A DNA stretch of 14,110 bases from an uncultured Eggerthellaceae bacterium (GCA_910588945.1 CAJUSF010000067.1:1-14110); one strand, 5' to 3'. Positions 6,632 through 13,769 are shown, counted from the first letter of the stretch. Numbers and translations are program-made. The notes: generated by a model from the sequence alone, not told the origin.

Positions 6632-7378
6632 CTACCAAGGGTCTTTCTGATCAAGATCGTCGAGGGAAGGAAGGTTGCGCCCGGTTTTCTTCTCTATAGT
6701 GTTGATTATCTTGTTGTAGAACAAAAGAGCCAGTCCTGAGATGGCTGCAAGGATCAAAAAGATGACAATGCTCTCCCAAATTCGACCTTCTACCAGCCCG
6801 TCTGCAGCGTAGGTGGACACGACGATCCCCGGAATGCGCGCGGTATTCGTCAGCGCGAGGAACGTTCCAAGACGCATATGCGACAGCGGCGTGATGTAGG
6901 TGAAGACGTCTTTCGGCATTCCAGGAATGAGAAAGAGCACGAAAACTATGATGTTGAATTTCTGTGACGATTCGAATTTGCGCAGCTTATCCATGTATTT
7001 TTTCGGCACCATGGCCTGCACAAACGGCGCTCCGAGTTTGTGAACCAGCATGAAAACGAAGGCGCTCGAGATTATGCATCCGATAAGAATGATCAGCGCG
7101 CCCCACCACGGACCGTAGATGATTCCGGCGGCCATCTGCACCACCTCGCCCGGGATAAATGCCACCACGATCTGCAGAAATTGGAACGCGAGCAGAATGA
7201 ACACACCACCGATGCCGGCATCGCGCACTCGCGTTGTGACACGCTCAAGACCGCCTTCCTCGAAAACTTCCGAGATATAGGGCCAGATCAGCGCGATCAC
7301 GACTCCCATCAGAACAAAGAACACAATGAGACCGACGAATTTGTAGATCGTCGCCTGATCTATTTTGCGCGACTCCAT
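6632..7378 (-). CDS. TVP38/TMEM64 (VTT/DedA-like) family membrane protein
   Basis: A 248-residue integral membrane protein of the VTT superfamily, whose members scramble or transport lipids or affect membrane homeostasis; the substrate here is unknown. Hydrophobic segments lie near 14-35, 56-75, 83-112, 142-152 and 203-221. The family signature is FIPGEVVQMAAGIIYGPWWG at 74-93 and a second re-entrant-like FLIPGMPKDVFTY at 149-161. The C-terminus is charged and cytoplasmic-looking. The start at 7378 (MESRKID) is preferred because AAGGA precedes it by 7 bases; the ATG at 7399 has no ribosome site. It lies 86 bases downstream of the PRC-barrel gene on the same strand and is probably co-transcribed with it. 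No clear terminator follows. Confidence 0.85.
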   Translation of the reverse strand: MESRKIDQATIYKFVGLIVFFVLMGVVIALIWPYISEVFEEGGLERVTTRVRDAGIGGVFILLAFQFLQIVVAFIPGEVVQMAAGIIYGPWWGALIILIGCIISSAFVFMLVHKLGAPFVQAMVPKKYMDKLRKFESSQKFNIIVFVLFLIPGMPKDVFTYITPLSHMRLGTFLALTNTARIPGIVVSTYAADGLVEGRIWESIVIFLILAAISGLALLFYNKIINTIEKKTGRNLPSLDDLDQKDPW

Positions 7379-7464
7379 ATGATCATCCTTATTATTCATG
7401 TAACTATTTTAGTATCCGATCAAAACACAGCAGGTTATTCGAAAAGACAGCGATCAGCGGCAGA

Positions 7465-8388
7465 TCAAGAGTCATCGGATTCCTGATCTTGCATGGCGGA
7501 TTTGAAATTATCCTTGAACTTCCCGAACATTCCCTGCGTGCGAGCAATCTGCCTGCCGGTGACATAGGCTCCTTTATTCACGGCTTTGCCAGCAGCCTTC
7601 GTCGCCTGTTTCACTTTCGGCTTTACCTTTTCGGCGCTCTTTTTCGCCTTGTCGGCCACAACAGCAGTGGCTGTACCAGCCTTTTCAGCGATCCCGCCCT
7701 CGACCGTCATGTTTTTCACGGCATCGCTGACCATGATCGCGCCGAGTGATTCAGGGTCGTCATCGTCAGTTATGTAAAGTTGCACGCCTTTGCCGCGACG
7801 GAAACCAATGATGTCCTTCGCAGGAATTTTGAGATGGCCAAGCAACGCATTGGCTGTGGCACCGCTATCTACATCAAGCGAGATGATCTTGCCGGTTTCG
7901 GCGTCGTAGTTGACGTTTCCGACAAGACCAAATGAGGTGCCGTCGCGCGTGAGAACGGGAAGGCCAACCCAGAGCACGCAATCGTCGAGATTGATTCCGA
8001 GCGCCTTACAAGCGCTGCGGTCGGTCGCGCCGGGCTCATCTTTAACAACGATATCGCCATCGTAGATGTCAAAGCCATTGAAAGCTACGAAAGTATCCTG
8101 TCGATGAAACATCAATGCAACATCCGGGCGTTTCACAAGAAATCCCACGCACCGAAGGTCTTTCGGGTGAAAGACCCATGAGCGGATGCGTCCGAGTTTT
8201 TTTACTGCATCTGGGTCATTTTTGCGTGGACGGCTGAACCAGATCTTGCGATTGTAGAGGTCTTTCGTGTGGACAATGCCGTCATCTGCGCCTGTGATAG
8301 GCGTGTCGAGCGCCTCGACTTTGCTGTCTGCATCAGCGGTATCAAGCATTTCATCACACGATTTATGTGACATTTCGTTTGTCGTCAT
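7465..8388 (-). CDS. PRC-barrel domain protein with Lys/Ala-rich C-terminus
   Basis: A 307-residue soluble protein. Two PRC-barrel-like units are visible: about 48-115 (KIWFSRP through DIYDGDIVV) and 140-207 (VGLPVLTRDG, GLVGNVNYDAETGKIISLDV, IPAKDIIGFRRGKGVQLYI). PRC barrels occur in photosynthetic reaction centre H subunits and in RNA-maturation proteins (RimM) and often act as binding scaffolds, so no enzyme activity is claimed. Residues 231-290 form a Lys/Ala-rich probably helical region resembling the YtxH-type tails of the neighbouring protein. There is no signal peptide. The ATG at 8388 lacks a clear ribosome site; an in-frame ATG six codons or less further in (MSHKS) is an alternative. 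It is followed by the VTT gene, suggesting a membrane-associated role. Confidence 0.75.
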   Translation of the reverse strand: MTTNEMSHKSCDEMLDTADADSKVEALDTPITGADDGIVHTKDLYNRKIWFSRPRKNDPDAVKKLGRIRSWVFHPKDLRCVGFLVKRPDVALMFHRQDTFVAFNGFDIYDGDIVVKDEPGATDRSACKALGINLDDCVLWVGLPVLTRDGTSFGLVGNVNYDAETGKIISLDVDSGATANALLGHLKIPAKDIIGFRRGKGVQLYITDDDDPESLGAIMVSDAVKNMTVEGGIAEKAGTATAVVADKAKKSAEKVKPKVKQATKAAGKAVNKGAYVTGRQIARTQGMFGKFKDNFKSAMQDQESDDS

Positions 8389-8554
8389 TCTAAGAAAGTC
8401 CGTGTTTCGTCATCGATTCCTATGTTTTCTATGAGTCATAAGTTTAGCGGATATGAACTGCTGTGCCAGCGCTGACCAAAAGACTTACGGAGTTGTAATG
8501 TGAAAGTGAGAAAACTAAGGGCAACCTTAAGACTGGTGCCTTGTTGTAAGAAAC

Positions 8555-8579
8555 GTGCGCATCAAGGGCGGATGCGCAC
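8555..8579. repeat. REP-like 25-bp palindrome, copy 3
   Basis: Arms GTGCGCATC and GATGCGCAC around AAGGGCG, followed by CTACGAAGTTC. It matches the copies at 3370 and 4973 but has no nuclease gene beside it. Confidence 0.75.
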
Positions 8580-8680
8580 CTACGAAGTTCGCAGATCAGA
8601 GCCTTCCCATGCGCACCTACGAAGTTCGCAGGTCAGAGTGCTCCTATACACGCCTATGATGTCCGCATTTCAGGCTCATC
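8572..8680 (+). repeat. Three tandem 37-bp repeat units
   Basis: Units start at 8572, 8609 and 8646, exactly 37 bases apart. Units 1 and 2 share ATGCGCACCTACGAAGTTCG, then CAG(A/G)TCAGAG and a divergent 6-7 bases. Unit 3 is degenerate (ATACACGCCTATGATGTCCG). Unit 1 overlaps the right arm of the palindrome. There are no spacers, so this is not a CRISPR array. Confidence 0.7.
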
Positions 8681-8717
8681 GCGTTGGCAGACTTACAGTT
8701 TGGCCACAGAAACAACA

Positions 8718-8747
8718 ACGACCGAGCTGCCAAAGCAGCCCGGTCGT
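8718..8747 (-). terminator. Intrinsic terminator of the lipoprotein gene
   Basis: Thirteen-pair stem ACGACCGGGCTGC / GCAGCTCGGTCGT (one G-T wobble) with loop TTTG, followed on the minus strand by TGTTGTTTC. It lies 40 bases after the stop. Confidence 0.85.
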
Positions 8748-8786
8748 CACAAACATAGATTCAGTAAGAATTGCGCTGTGCGAAAA

Positions 8787-9683
8787 CTAGTTGCCCGGGG
8801 TAACGATCACGTCGTAAGAAGCAAAGCCCATGTTGCCCGGAACGGCGATCGTCCAAGTTGAAGTTGCAACATTGGAAGCCTGAGCTGCCGCTTCAGCTGC
8901 TGCTGCATCGGCTGCCGCTGCTTCCTCAGCGGAAACTTCCTGATCCTCAGAAGGCTCGATCGGGTTGCCTTCCTCATCAAGCTGCGGAGTAGCGGGGGTA
9001 CCCATAGCGATCATAGATGCATCGAGCATGATCGAATTCGAAGAACCGCCACCAATGATCTCGCCAGCCTCGTTCTTGAACAGAACAACAACACGAGCTG
9101 TAGCGCGCATGTCTAGCATGCTGGCTGCGCTGTCAGACGAAGAGGAATCGTTGCCAAAATCGATGGAGATCTTGCCTGTGATCTGCTCGGTTCCGTCGAT
9201 GTTTTCAACCTGCACATCGGAAGTGGTGAACTGACTCTCAACCTCTTCAGGGGTTTCGGTCGTCTTAGTCCAATTGACATGCTCCATCAGCGGGCTGACC
9301 TCGAAAGTTGCAAGAGCATTGCCGCCGTTGGGAATGTAGGCCGTTCCAGCCGCTGCAGTCTGCACGCCCGGATATATGGTCTGAATCGTCTCTCCACCGC
9401 CGACCAGCATAGATCCGTCTGCGTCGTAGCCCTCGATCGTGAAAGTAACGCCTTCGGCGATGTAGCCCTCGTTAGGGTTATTCACGGTGAAGGCATAATT
9501 CACGGTGCCGTCATCCAAAACAGTGAACCCAACGCCTGTGACCTCGATGTCCTGTGCATTGATCGAAGCTGTTGTAAGTTCGGTGGGAGTTTCCTCTTGA
9601 GAAGAGCATCCAACAACACCGAGCATTCCAAAAGCCAGCACACCTGCAGCTATCGTTGCTGCGATCTTGTTAGTAAATTTCAT
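8787..9683 (-). CDS. Secreted lipoprotein with Ala/Glu-rich segment, function unknown
   Basis: A 298-residue predicted lipoprotein: basic N-terminus MKFTNK, hydrophobic stretch 8-24, lipobox VVGC with the lipidated Cys26, then SSQEE. Residues 40-130 and 155-215 are beta-rich (IEVTGVGFTVLDDGTVNYAFTVNN; ARVVVLFKNEAGEIIGGG) and look like a FxLYD/immunoglobulin-like fold, with segments such as NNPNEGYIAEGVTFTIEGY. Residues 247-268 are nearly all Ala with Glu/Asp, a likely helix, followed by a final beta segment (WTIAVPGNMG). I know no firm family. The ATG at 9683 has GAGAGGG at about 5 bases. It has its own promoter candidate and terminator, and sits between the YtxH-like and PRC-barrel genes, so a cell-envelope role is plausible. 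Confidence 0.8.
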   Translation of the reverse strand: MKFTNKIAATIAAGVLAFGMLGVVGCSSQEETPTELTTASINAQDIEVTGVGFTVLDDGTVNYAFTVNNPNEGYIAEGVTFTIEGYDADGSMLVGGGETIQTIYPGVQTAAAGTAYIPNGGNALATFEVSPLMEHVNWTKTTETPEEVESQFTTSDVQVENIDGTEQITGKISIDFGNDSSSSDSAASMLDMRATARVVVLFKNEAGEIIGGGSSNSIMLDASMIAMGTPATPQLDEEGNPIEPSEDQEVSAEEAAAADAAAAEAAAQASNVATSTWTIAVPGNMGFASYDVIVTPGN

Positions 9684-9703
9684 GGCTTCCCTCTCAATTC
9701 CGT

Positions 9704-9715
9704 ATGAAATTTCAT
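9704..9715. promoter_or_regulatory. 12-bp perfect palindrome in the lipoprotein 5' leader
   Basis: ATGAAATTTCAT lies between the promoter candidate and the ribosome site of the lipoprotein gene. It may be an operator or chance AT-rich symmetry. Confidence 0.3.
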
Positions 9716-9747
9716 TTCGCTATATGCCTGATTTTATACATTGGTAG

Positions 9748-9753
9748 ATTATA
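9748..9753 (-). promoter_or_regulatory. -10 box candidate of the lipoprotein gene
   Basis: Consensus TATAAT on the minus strand (context GCGTATAATCT), about 65 bases upstream of the ATG. No good -35 hexamer lies at the right distance. Confidence 0.4.
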
Positions 9754-9790
9754 CGCGCTAACAGCGGTTATTTCCTGAAAAAGTTACGCA

Positions 9791-9816
9791 AAGGGTGGGA
9801 CCGAAATCCCACCCTT
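9791..9816 (-). terminator. Intrinsic terminator of the YtxH-like gene
   Basis: Perfect 10-bp stem AAGGGTGGGA / TCCCACCCTT with a 6-base loop, 35 bases after the stop. On the minus strand it is followed by TGCGTAACTTTTT, so the T run is slightly displaced. Confidence 0.75.
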
Positions 9817-9850
9817 GAAATGACATATGAACGGCCTCATACAGCAAAGC

Positions 9851-10285
9851 TTACTTTGTGGCGTGCTCCACCTTCTTCTCTGCGGTGTCTACTGCCTTTT
9901 CAGCCTCGTCTGCAGCCACAGGAATCTCCTCTTTGGCGGCACTTGCAGCATCAGCAGCATTGGCCTTCACCTGAGCAGCGATGCGCTCACGGGCAGCGTC
10001 GATCTTTGCGCGAAGCTCTTCGTTCTTGTCAACCGCAGCCTCAGCGCCCTTACCAGCTGCTTCCTGCACCTTGTTGACAACCTCAGAACCCTTATCGGTT
10101 GCCTGCTTGATGCCTTCCTGAATGGAGCTGACAGCTTGGCTGCCAAGGTCCTGAGCATCCTTCGCAACCTTCTCGGCCTGCTCGGCCACAATGTTGCGGG
10201 TCTCCTCGCCTGAGCGCGGGGTGAGCAGGATTCCGCCGATAGCTCCAGCGATTCCGCCAACGATCATCCACATGAACTTATTCAT
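9851..10285 (-). CDS. YtxH-like protein
   Basis: A 144-residue protein of the YtxH type (PF12732-like): an N-terminal Gly/Ala membrane segment (MWMIVGGIAGAIGGILL, 5-21) followed by the signature TPRSGEETR at 22-30, then a long Ala/Lys/Glu-rich coil to the C-terminus. Such proteins are small, membrane-anchored and often stress-induced; no biochemical function is established. The start at 10285 is chosen because GGGAGG precedes it by 5 bases; a longer frame to 10312 has no ribosome site. It has its own terminator and is probably a single-gene unit. The tail resembles the Lys/Ala-rich end of the PRC-barrel protein two genes downstream. Confidence 0.8.
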   Translation of the reverse strand: MNKFMWMIVGGIAGAIGGILLTPRSGEETRNIVAEQAEKVAKDAQDLGSQAVSSIQEGIKQATDKGSEVVNKVQEAAGKGAEAAVDKNEELRAKIDAARERIAAQVKANAADAASAAKEEIPVAADEAEKAVDTAEKKVEHATK

Positions 10286-10448
10286 GATAACCTCCCTTGT
10301 AGGTCTGTTCATTCGCCATTTTCTGGCTAGTAATACATTGTATGTTAGCTTATTCGGTTCTCTGCGAATTGGGTCGAAAAATATGCGGGTGAAACTCTTT
10401 CGTTGATTTTCGGATAGTTGACCGTGAAGAATCGGCTGTTCGCTAACG

Positions 10449-10537
10449 AAATGATTGCCGAGATACTTAGTCGCTCAAACAGTCCTCGTCGCTTCGCTCC
10501 TGCGGAACTCGCTTTGTAAGCACCTCGGCAATCATTT
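10449..10537 (-). repeat. 89-bp element with terminal inverted repeats, copy B
   Basis: Inverted relative copy of 4870-4955: same AAATGATTGCCGAG / CTCGGCAATCATTT ends and same interior apart from a short variable stretch (GGAGCGAAGCGACG in the same reading frame of comparison). The two copies lie 5.5 kb apart. Confidence 0.8.
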
Positions 10538-10556
10538 TCATGAAACAAAAGATCAC

Positions 10557-10703
10557 AGCCCTTACATCCCTTTTCGTATTTGACGTTTACCCTTGACGCT
10601 TCGCGTCAGCGGTCAACTCCTTCATGCATTTATATATATGCTTCCTTACGGAAGCTATTAATAGTTATTGTTCAGAGCAAATCGAAAAGGGATGCTACGG
10701 GCT
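10557..10703. repeat. 147-bp foldback with imperfect terminal inverted repeats
   Basis: Left arm 10557-10582 (AGCCCTTACATCCCTTTTCG then TATTTG) pairs with right arm 10678-10703 (CAAAT then CGAAAAGGGATG, CTACGGGCT), including an unbroken 12-bp match. Inside are further symmetrical pieces: TGACGC-TTC-GCGTCA, CTTCC-TTAC-GGAAG and CTATTAATAG. It may be a miniature transposable element or a long structured RNA. Confidence 0.6.
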
Positions 10704-10739
10704 TTGGTGGTCGCTCCCAATAAACAAAAAACATCCTTA

Positions 10740-10809
10740 TCGAAACCTTGCGGCAGGGCACACAGGCCCTACACGCAAGGTTTCGAGCGTCCTTGCGGGT
10801 GCAAGGACG
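10740..10809. repeat. Two adjacent perfect hairpins sharing CCTTGC/GCAAGG
   Basis: Hairpin 1 has the 12-bp stem CGAAACCTTGCG / CGCAAGGTTTCG (10741-10752 and 10774-10785) with an inner GGGC/GCCC stem. Two bases later hairpin 2 is CGTCCTTGC-GGGT-GCAAGGACG (10788-10809). Neither has a T run, so they are not simple terminators. Confidence 0.65.
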
Positions 10810-10892
10810 CAAGCGATAGATGGTAGCGGCGGGGATGCAAGAACACAATGGTGTTGCGCACATTCGTGCGCTACTTATTAAAGAAAAAGAAA

Positions 10893-10919
10893 AGACCCCG
10901 AGAGGATTAGCCGGGGTCT
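10893..10919 (-). terminator. Intrinsic terminator of the regulator transcript or the candidate RNA
   Basis: Stem AGACCCCG / CGGGGTCT (8 bp, 11-base loop), followed on the minus strand by TTTCTTTTTCTTT. It is 250 bases beyond the stop of the response-regulator gene. Confidence 0.88.
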
Positions 10920-11070
10920 ATCATTTGAAGCTTCTTTCAGATTTTAGTCTTTATCGGCGAGCCGATAGGTGGTTGTTAAGACTAGTCTGAGTTGTTAAGG
11001 TTCGCGGGACGCATATTTCTCAAACGGTCACTTCAAGAACTATGCGTCGCGCTTGTGCTGGGAAACACTA
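10893..11070 (-). ncRNA. Candidate structured small RNA
   Basis: A possible -10 box TATTAT (11082-11077) would start a transcript near 11070, ending at the strong terminator at 10893, about 180 bases. Hairpin 1 (11008-11048): GACGCATA / TATGCGTC, then a G-A mismatch and TTCT/AGAA. Hairpin 2 (10938-10989): CAGA/TCTG, AGTCTT/AAGACT and a terminal TATCGG-CTCG-CCGATA. The motif CTTAACAAC occurs twice. No -35 box is clear, so it may instead be the long 3' leader of the regulator mRNA. I cannot match it to a known RNA family. Confidence 0.4.
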
Positions 11071-11169
11071 TCACGAATAATACGCGCACTTCCTTAAATA
11101 TTCCTGAAACAACTTGAAGTTTGGGATTCTTTTCAGTTTCGTTTAAGGTCAAAGTGCGGGCGTTGAAAG

Positions 11170-11844
11170 CTACTCTTCCTCAGCGAGACGATATCCGGCA
11201 CGACGGATCGTTTCGATCTTCGACTTCGAATCGAGATGCGAAAGTTTCTTGCGAAGGAACGAGATGTAGGCCTCGACGTTGTTGTCGCCCGCACTAGATG
11301 AGATCCCCCACGCCTTCTCAATCAGCGTCTCTTTAGACACCACTGCGCCGGGATTGCTCATAAGAATCTTCAAGATGCTGAACTCCTTGAAGCTGAGCTG
11401 AATCGACTTTTTGCCGCACGTGAGCTCGTAACTCTCGAGATTGAGGTCCAGATCGCCCGCTTTCAGGCGTTCGAACTGCACTTCGCCTTGGCGACGCGTA
11501 AGCGCGCGAAGATGCGCCATCAGCTCTGCCGGCGAGAACGGTTTGGTCATATAGTCGTCGGCACCAGAGTCGAATCCGACGATCTTGTCCGCAGTTGCAT
11601 CGCGCGCCGTGAGCAGCATGACCGGCGTGGAGATGCCCGCACGGCGGATCTCTTTCGTAACCTCGAAACCGTTCATCTTCGGCATCATCACATCGAGGAT
11701 TATCACGTCATAACGCCCGACTGTGGCGTAATTCAGCCCTTCTTGGCCGTCGTGAACCACGTCGACATCGTAGTCGTTGTCCTTCAGGATCTTCTCGAGA
11801 GCTGCCGCCAGCCGCTCGTCGTCTTCCGCGATCAAAATCTGCAT
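11170..11844 (-). CDS. OmpR/PhoB-family response regulator
   Basis: A 224-residue two-component transcription regulator. The receiver domain (1-118) has the acidic pair Asp8-Asp9, phosphoacceptor Asp51 (VIILDVMMP), Thr79 (LLTAR) and Lys101 (MTKPF). A winged-helix DNA-binding domain follows from about 125 (LDLNLESYELTCGKKSIQL, FKEFSILKILM, VSKETLIEKAW, NNVEAYISFLRKKL, IRRAGYRL). The start at 11844 is preceded by TAGGAGA at 4-5 bases; an upstream in-frame extension to 11964 is not homologous to receivers. It lies 157 bases downstream of the sensor kinase gene on the same strand; kinase-then-regulator order with such a gap is less usual than the reverse. The target genes are unknown. Confidence 0.92.
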   Translation of the reverse strand: MQILIAEDDERLAAALEKILKDNDYDVDVVHDGQEGLNYATVGRYDVIILDVMMPKMNGFEVTKEIRRAGISTPVMLLTARDATADKIVGFDSGADDYMTKPFSPAELMAHLRALTRRQGEVQFERLKAGDLDLNLESYELTCGKKSIQLSFKEFSILKILMSNPGAVVSKETLIEKAWGISSSAGDNNVEAYISFLRKKLSHLDSKSKIETIRRAGYRLAEEE

Positions 11845-12001
11845 GATTCTCCTAACGTTTGCTGTCAGTTTAGCGAAAAATCGCCCGCGTGAAAGCACTA
11901 TGAGTGCGATTCCATAAAAGAAGGAAAACGCACCGCAAAGCGCCGGAGCGATTCTGCAAATCAAGCCCTGAAGTAGCCGTTATCCGAAGCCGGAGGGCGG
12001 C

Positions 12002-13672
12002 CTACTTGCTAAGCAGAGGAAGCGCCACCGTGAAAACGGTGCCTTCCTTCTCGGTGCTTGTTACCGTGATATCGCCGTCGTGTTCGCGCGCGATCTCGCG
12101 ACCGATCGCCAGCCCGAGCCCATATCCGCCCTTACCGCTGGTGCGCGCCTTGTCCGCACGATAGAAACGGTCGAACAGATGCGGAAGATCCTCTTCCGAG
12201 ATAGGAGCCCCTTCGTTTTGCACCTTGAGCACGATGCACTCGTTTTTCGACACACTTTTCGTACGACCAGCAGCGTTTTTGCTATGCCGCCCCATGCGCG
12301 ATGCGCGACCAGTGCGCGATTTCGATCCGGGCGCCGCATCCTTGGAAGCGAACGACCCGGAGCCTTTTAGCGTCGATGCTGCGGCGGTTGTGAGCGAGAT
12401 GGTCACCGATCCGTCATCGGGCGTGTATTTGCAGGCGTTGTCGATCAGCGTTGAGACCATCCGCCCTAGTCGCTCGGCGTCCCCGTTCACGTGAAGCCCT
12501 TGCTCGATTTTGCCTTCCATATCGATCCCGCGTTCGAAGGCTACAGATTCAAACTGTAGCACCTCGCCTTCGACAAGGTCCGAAAAATCGATATCGACAT
12601 GGTCTTGCGATTCCGCAGCGACCTCAACCGGCTTGTCTTCCTTAGGACGCGCCAAACTGAGCATCTCGTTCACCAAAAGCTGCATGCGTGTGGCCTCGGT
12701 TTGCGTGCTCTCGATCCACTGCATCTGGTCCTCGACCGTGCTTTCCGGCTGAGATTCGAGAATTGACATGTTCGCCAAAATCACCGTGAGCGGAGTCTTG
12801 AGCTCATGTGACGCGTCGGCGGTGAATTGCTGCTGTTGCTTCATGCTTTGCGCCACGGGGCGGAGCGCCCAGCGCGAGAAGAAGAGGTTGATCAGGAAAA
12901 ATAGCGCGAGCGCAGCGATCCCGACACCTGTGAGCATCATGGCGAGATCCTTCCATGAATGCGTGCTGCTGGCGTCGGCGTACGCTACGATTAGGCCGTC
13001 TGATATCGGCATGCGCTGATAACACAGGTCGAATTCGGGCAAGCTGCCGTAGTTTTTGTCGGATTTCTCAACGATGGTGTTCGCGCGCAAAAGAACGCTC
13101 TCGTTGATCGAGGCAATCGAGAAATCGGGGATGGTGGTGTAGAAGCCTTGATCGCTGATGCGATAGACCGCCACGAGAATGGTGGGTGATGGGCTTTGGG
13201 TGGCGCCTCCCGCTATCGTACCGATGCTTGGAGCAGGGACGATGGACTCGTTCGGAGCGGAAGGCGTAAAAGTTGTCTCGTCGTAAATGATTGCTCCTAC
13301 AGAAGTCGATGCCGTGGTACGTCCGGAGTTGGCGTTTTCGGCATCGGCGGTCTTGTCCGAGGTTGCCGCGGTTGCAGCGTCTTCGCCCGAATTCGCGTTC
13401 GAGTTCGCGCTCAAGTTCGCATTGGCAGCCGAGCCGGCCTCATCACCATCATCGATCGGAGATGGCGTCTGGAGGTTGATCGAACGCACGTCTTCAATCT
13501 GCTCGATCATCGAACTTGCGACGCGCGCCAGCACCGTGTTGAGCTGGCCATATACGGAATTCACACTGCTCGCGTAGTTCAGGTAGCACACCACGCCGAA
13601 TGTGGTGGCCAAAACGAGCACGGCCATCATCATATTGATCAAAATGAATTTGATCCTAAGACGCTTGAGCAT
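12002..13672 (-). CDS. Membrane sensor histidine kinase with large extracytoplasmic domain
   Basis: A 556-residue HisKA-type sensor kinase, partner of the regulator at 11170-11844. TM1 about 8-32; extracytoplasmic domain 33-242, whose part 75-125 is low-complexity Ala/Asn/Ser/Asp/Thr; TM2 243-264. Phosphorylated His289 in FTADASHELKTPL; N box Asn412 in LIDNACKYTP; G1 box VQNEGAPI at 484-491 (Asn486 in place of Asp, seen in other kinases); F box LFDRFYRAD; G2 box GGYGLGLAI at 515-523. Between the N and G1 boxes, about 430-477, lies an unusual basic Ser/Gly/Lys/Arg-rich insert of some 48 residues. There is no clear HAMP domain. The ATG at 13672 has AAAGGA at 5-6 bases. It is the first gene of a two-gene unit; the signal is unknown. 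Confidence 0.9.
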   Translation of the reverse strand: MLKRLRIKFILINMMMAVLVLATTFGVVCYLNYASSVNSVYGQLNTVLARVASSMIEQIEDVRSINLQTPSPIDDGDEAGSAANANLSANSNANSGEDAATAATSDKTADAENANSGRTTASTSVGAIIYDETTFTPSAPNESIVPAPSIGTIAGGATQSPSPTILVAVYRISDQGFYTTIPDFSIASINESVLLRANTIVEKSDKNYGSLPEFDLCYQRMPISDGLIVAYADASSTHSWKDLAMMLTGVGIAALALFFLINLFFSRWALRPVAQSMKQQQQFTADASHELKTPLTVILANMSILESQPESTVEDQMQWIESTQTEATRMQLLVNEMLSLARPKEDKPVEVAAESQDHVDIDFSDLVEGEVLQFESVAFERGIDMEGKIEQGLHVNGDAERLGRMVSTLIDNACKYTPDDGSVTISLTTAAASTLKGSGSFASKDAAPGSKSRTGRASRMGRHSKNAAGRTKSVSKNECIVLKVQNEGAPISEEDLPHLFDRFYRADKARTSGKGGYGLGLAIGREIAREHDGDITVTSTEKEGTVFTVALPLLSK

Positions 13673-13733
13673 AGGAGTCCTTTTCTGTACGAAAAATCCG
13701 AAAGATTGCTCGAATCGATGCTACCACTAAAAT

Positions 13734-13769
13734 GACCCAACAGGGCCGATGGGGCCGCCCTATTGGGTC
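13734..13769 (-). terminator. Intrinsic terminator downstream of the aldolase, second of two
   Basis: Thirteen-pair stem GACCCAATAGGGC / GCCCTGTTGGGTC (one T-G wobble) with a 10-base loop, followed on the minus strand by ATTTTAG. It lies just upstream of the sensor kinase gene and isolates it from aldolase transcription. Confidence 0.75.

Larger units (their letters stand above)
8389..8717. other. Gene-free stretch upstream of the PRC-barrel gene
   Basis: About 330 bases between the lipoprotein terminator and the PRC-barrel start. It carries the third 25-bp palindrome and the 37-bp tandem repeat. No convincing gene is present on either strand, and I could not fix a promoter for the PRC-barrel gene. 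Confidence 0.5.
10286..10892. other. Gene-free, palindrome-rich stretch
   Basis: Holds, from left to right, the YtxH-gene control region, inverted-repeat element copy B, a 147-bp foldback, and two adjacent perfect hairpins. Open frames on both strands (up to about 85 codons) run through the palindromes, have no ribosome site and no recognisable product, so I call no gene. Confidence 0.6.

Noticed and set aside
8572..8680. CRISPR array
   Set aside because: Period is 37 with units directly adjacent, no 30-base unique spacers, degenerate third unit and no cas genes.
10624..10881. 85-codon plus-strand frame and the 63-codon minus-strand frame across it
   Set aside because: They run through palindromes, have no ribosome site and no recognisable features.
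11845..11964. N-terminal extension of the response regulator by 40 residues
   Set aside because: Receiver domains begin at MQILIAEDD, and a ribosome site precedes that ATG; the extension is likely the untranslated gap after the kinase gene.
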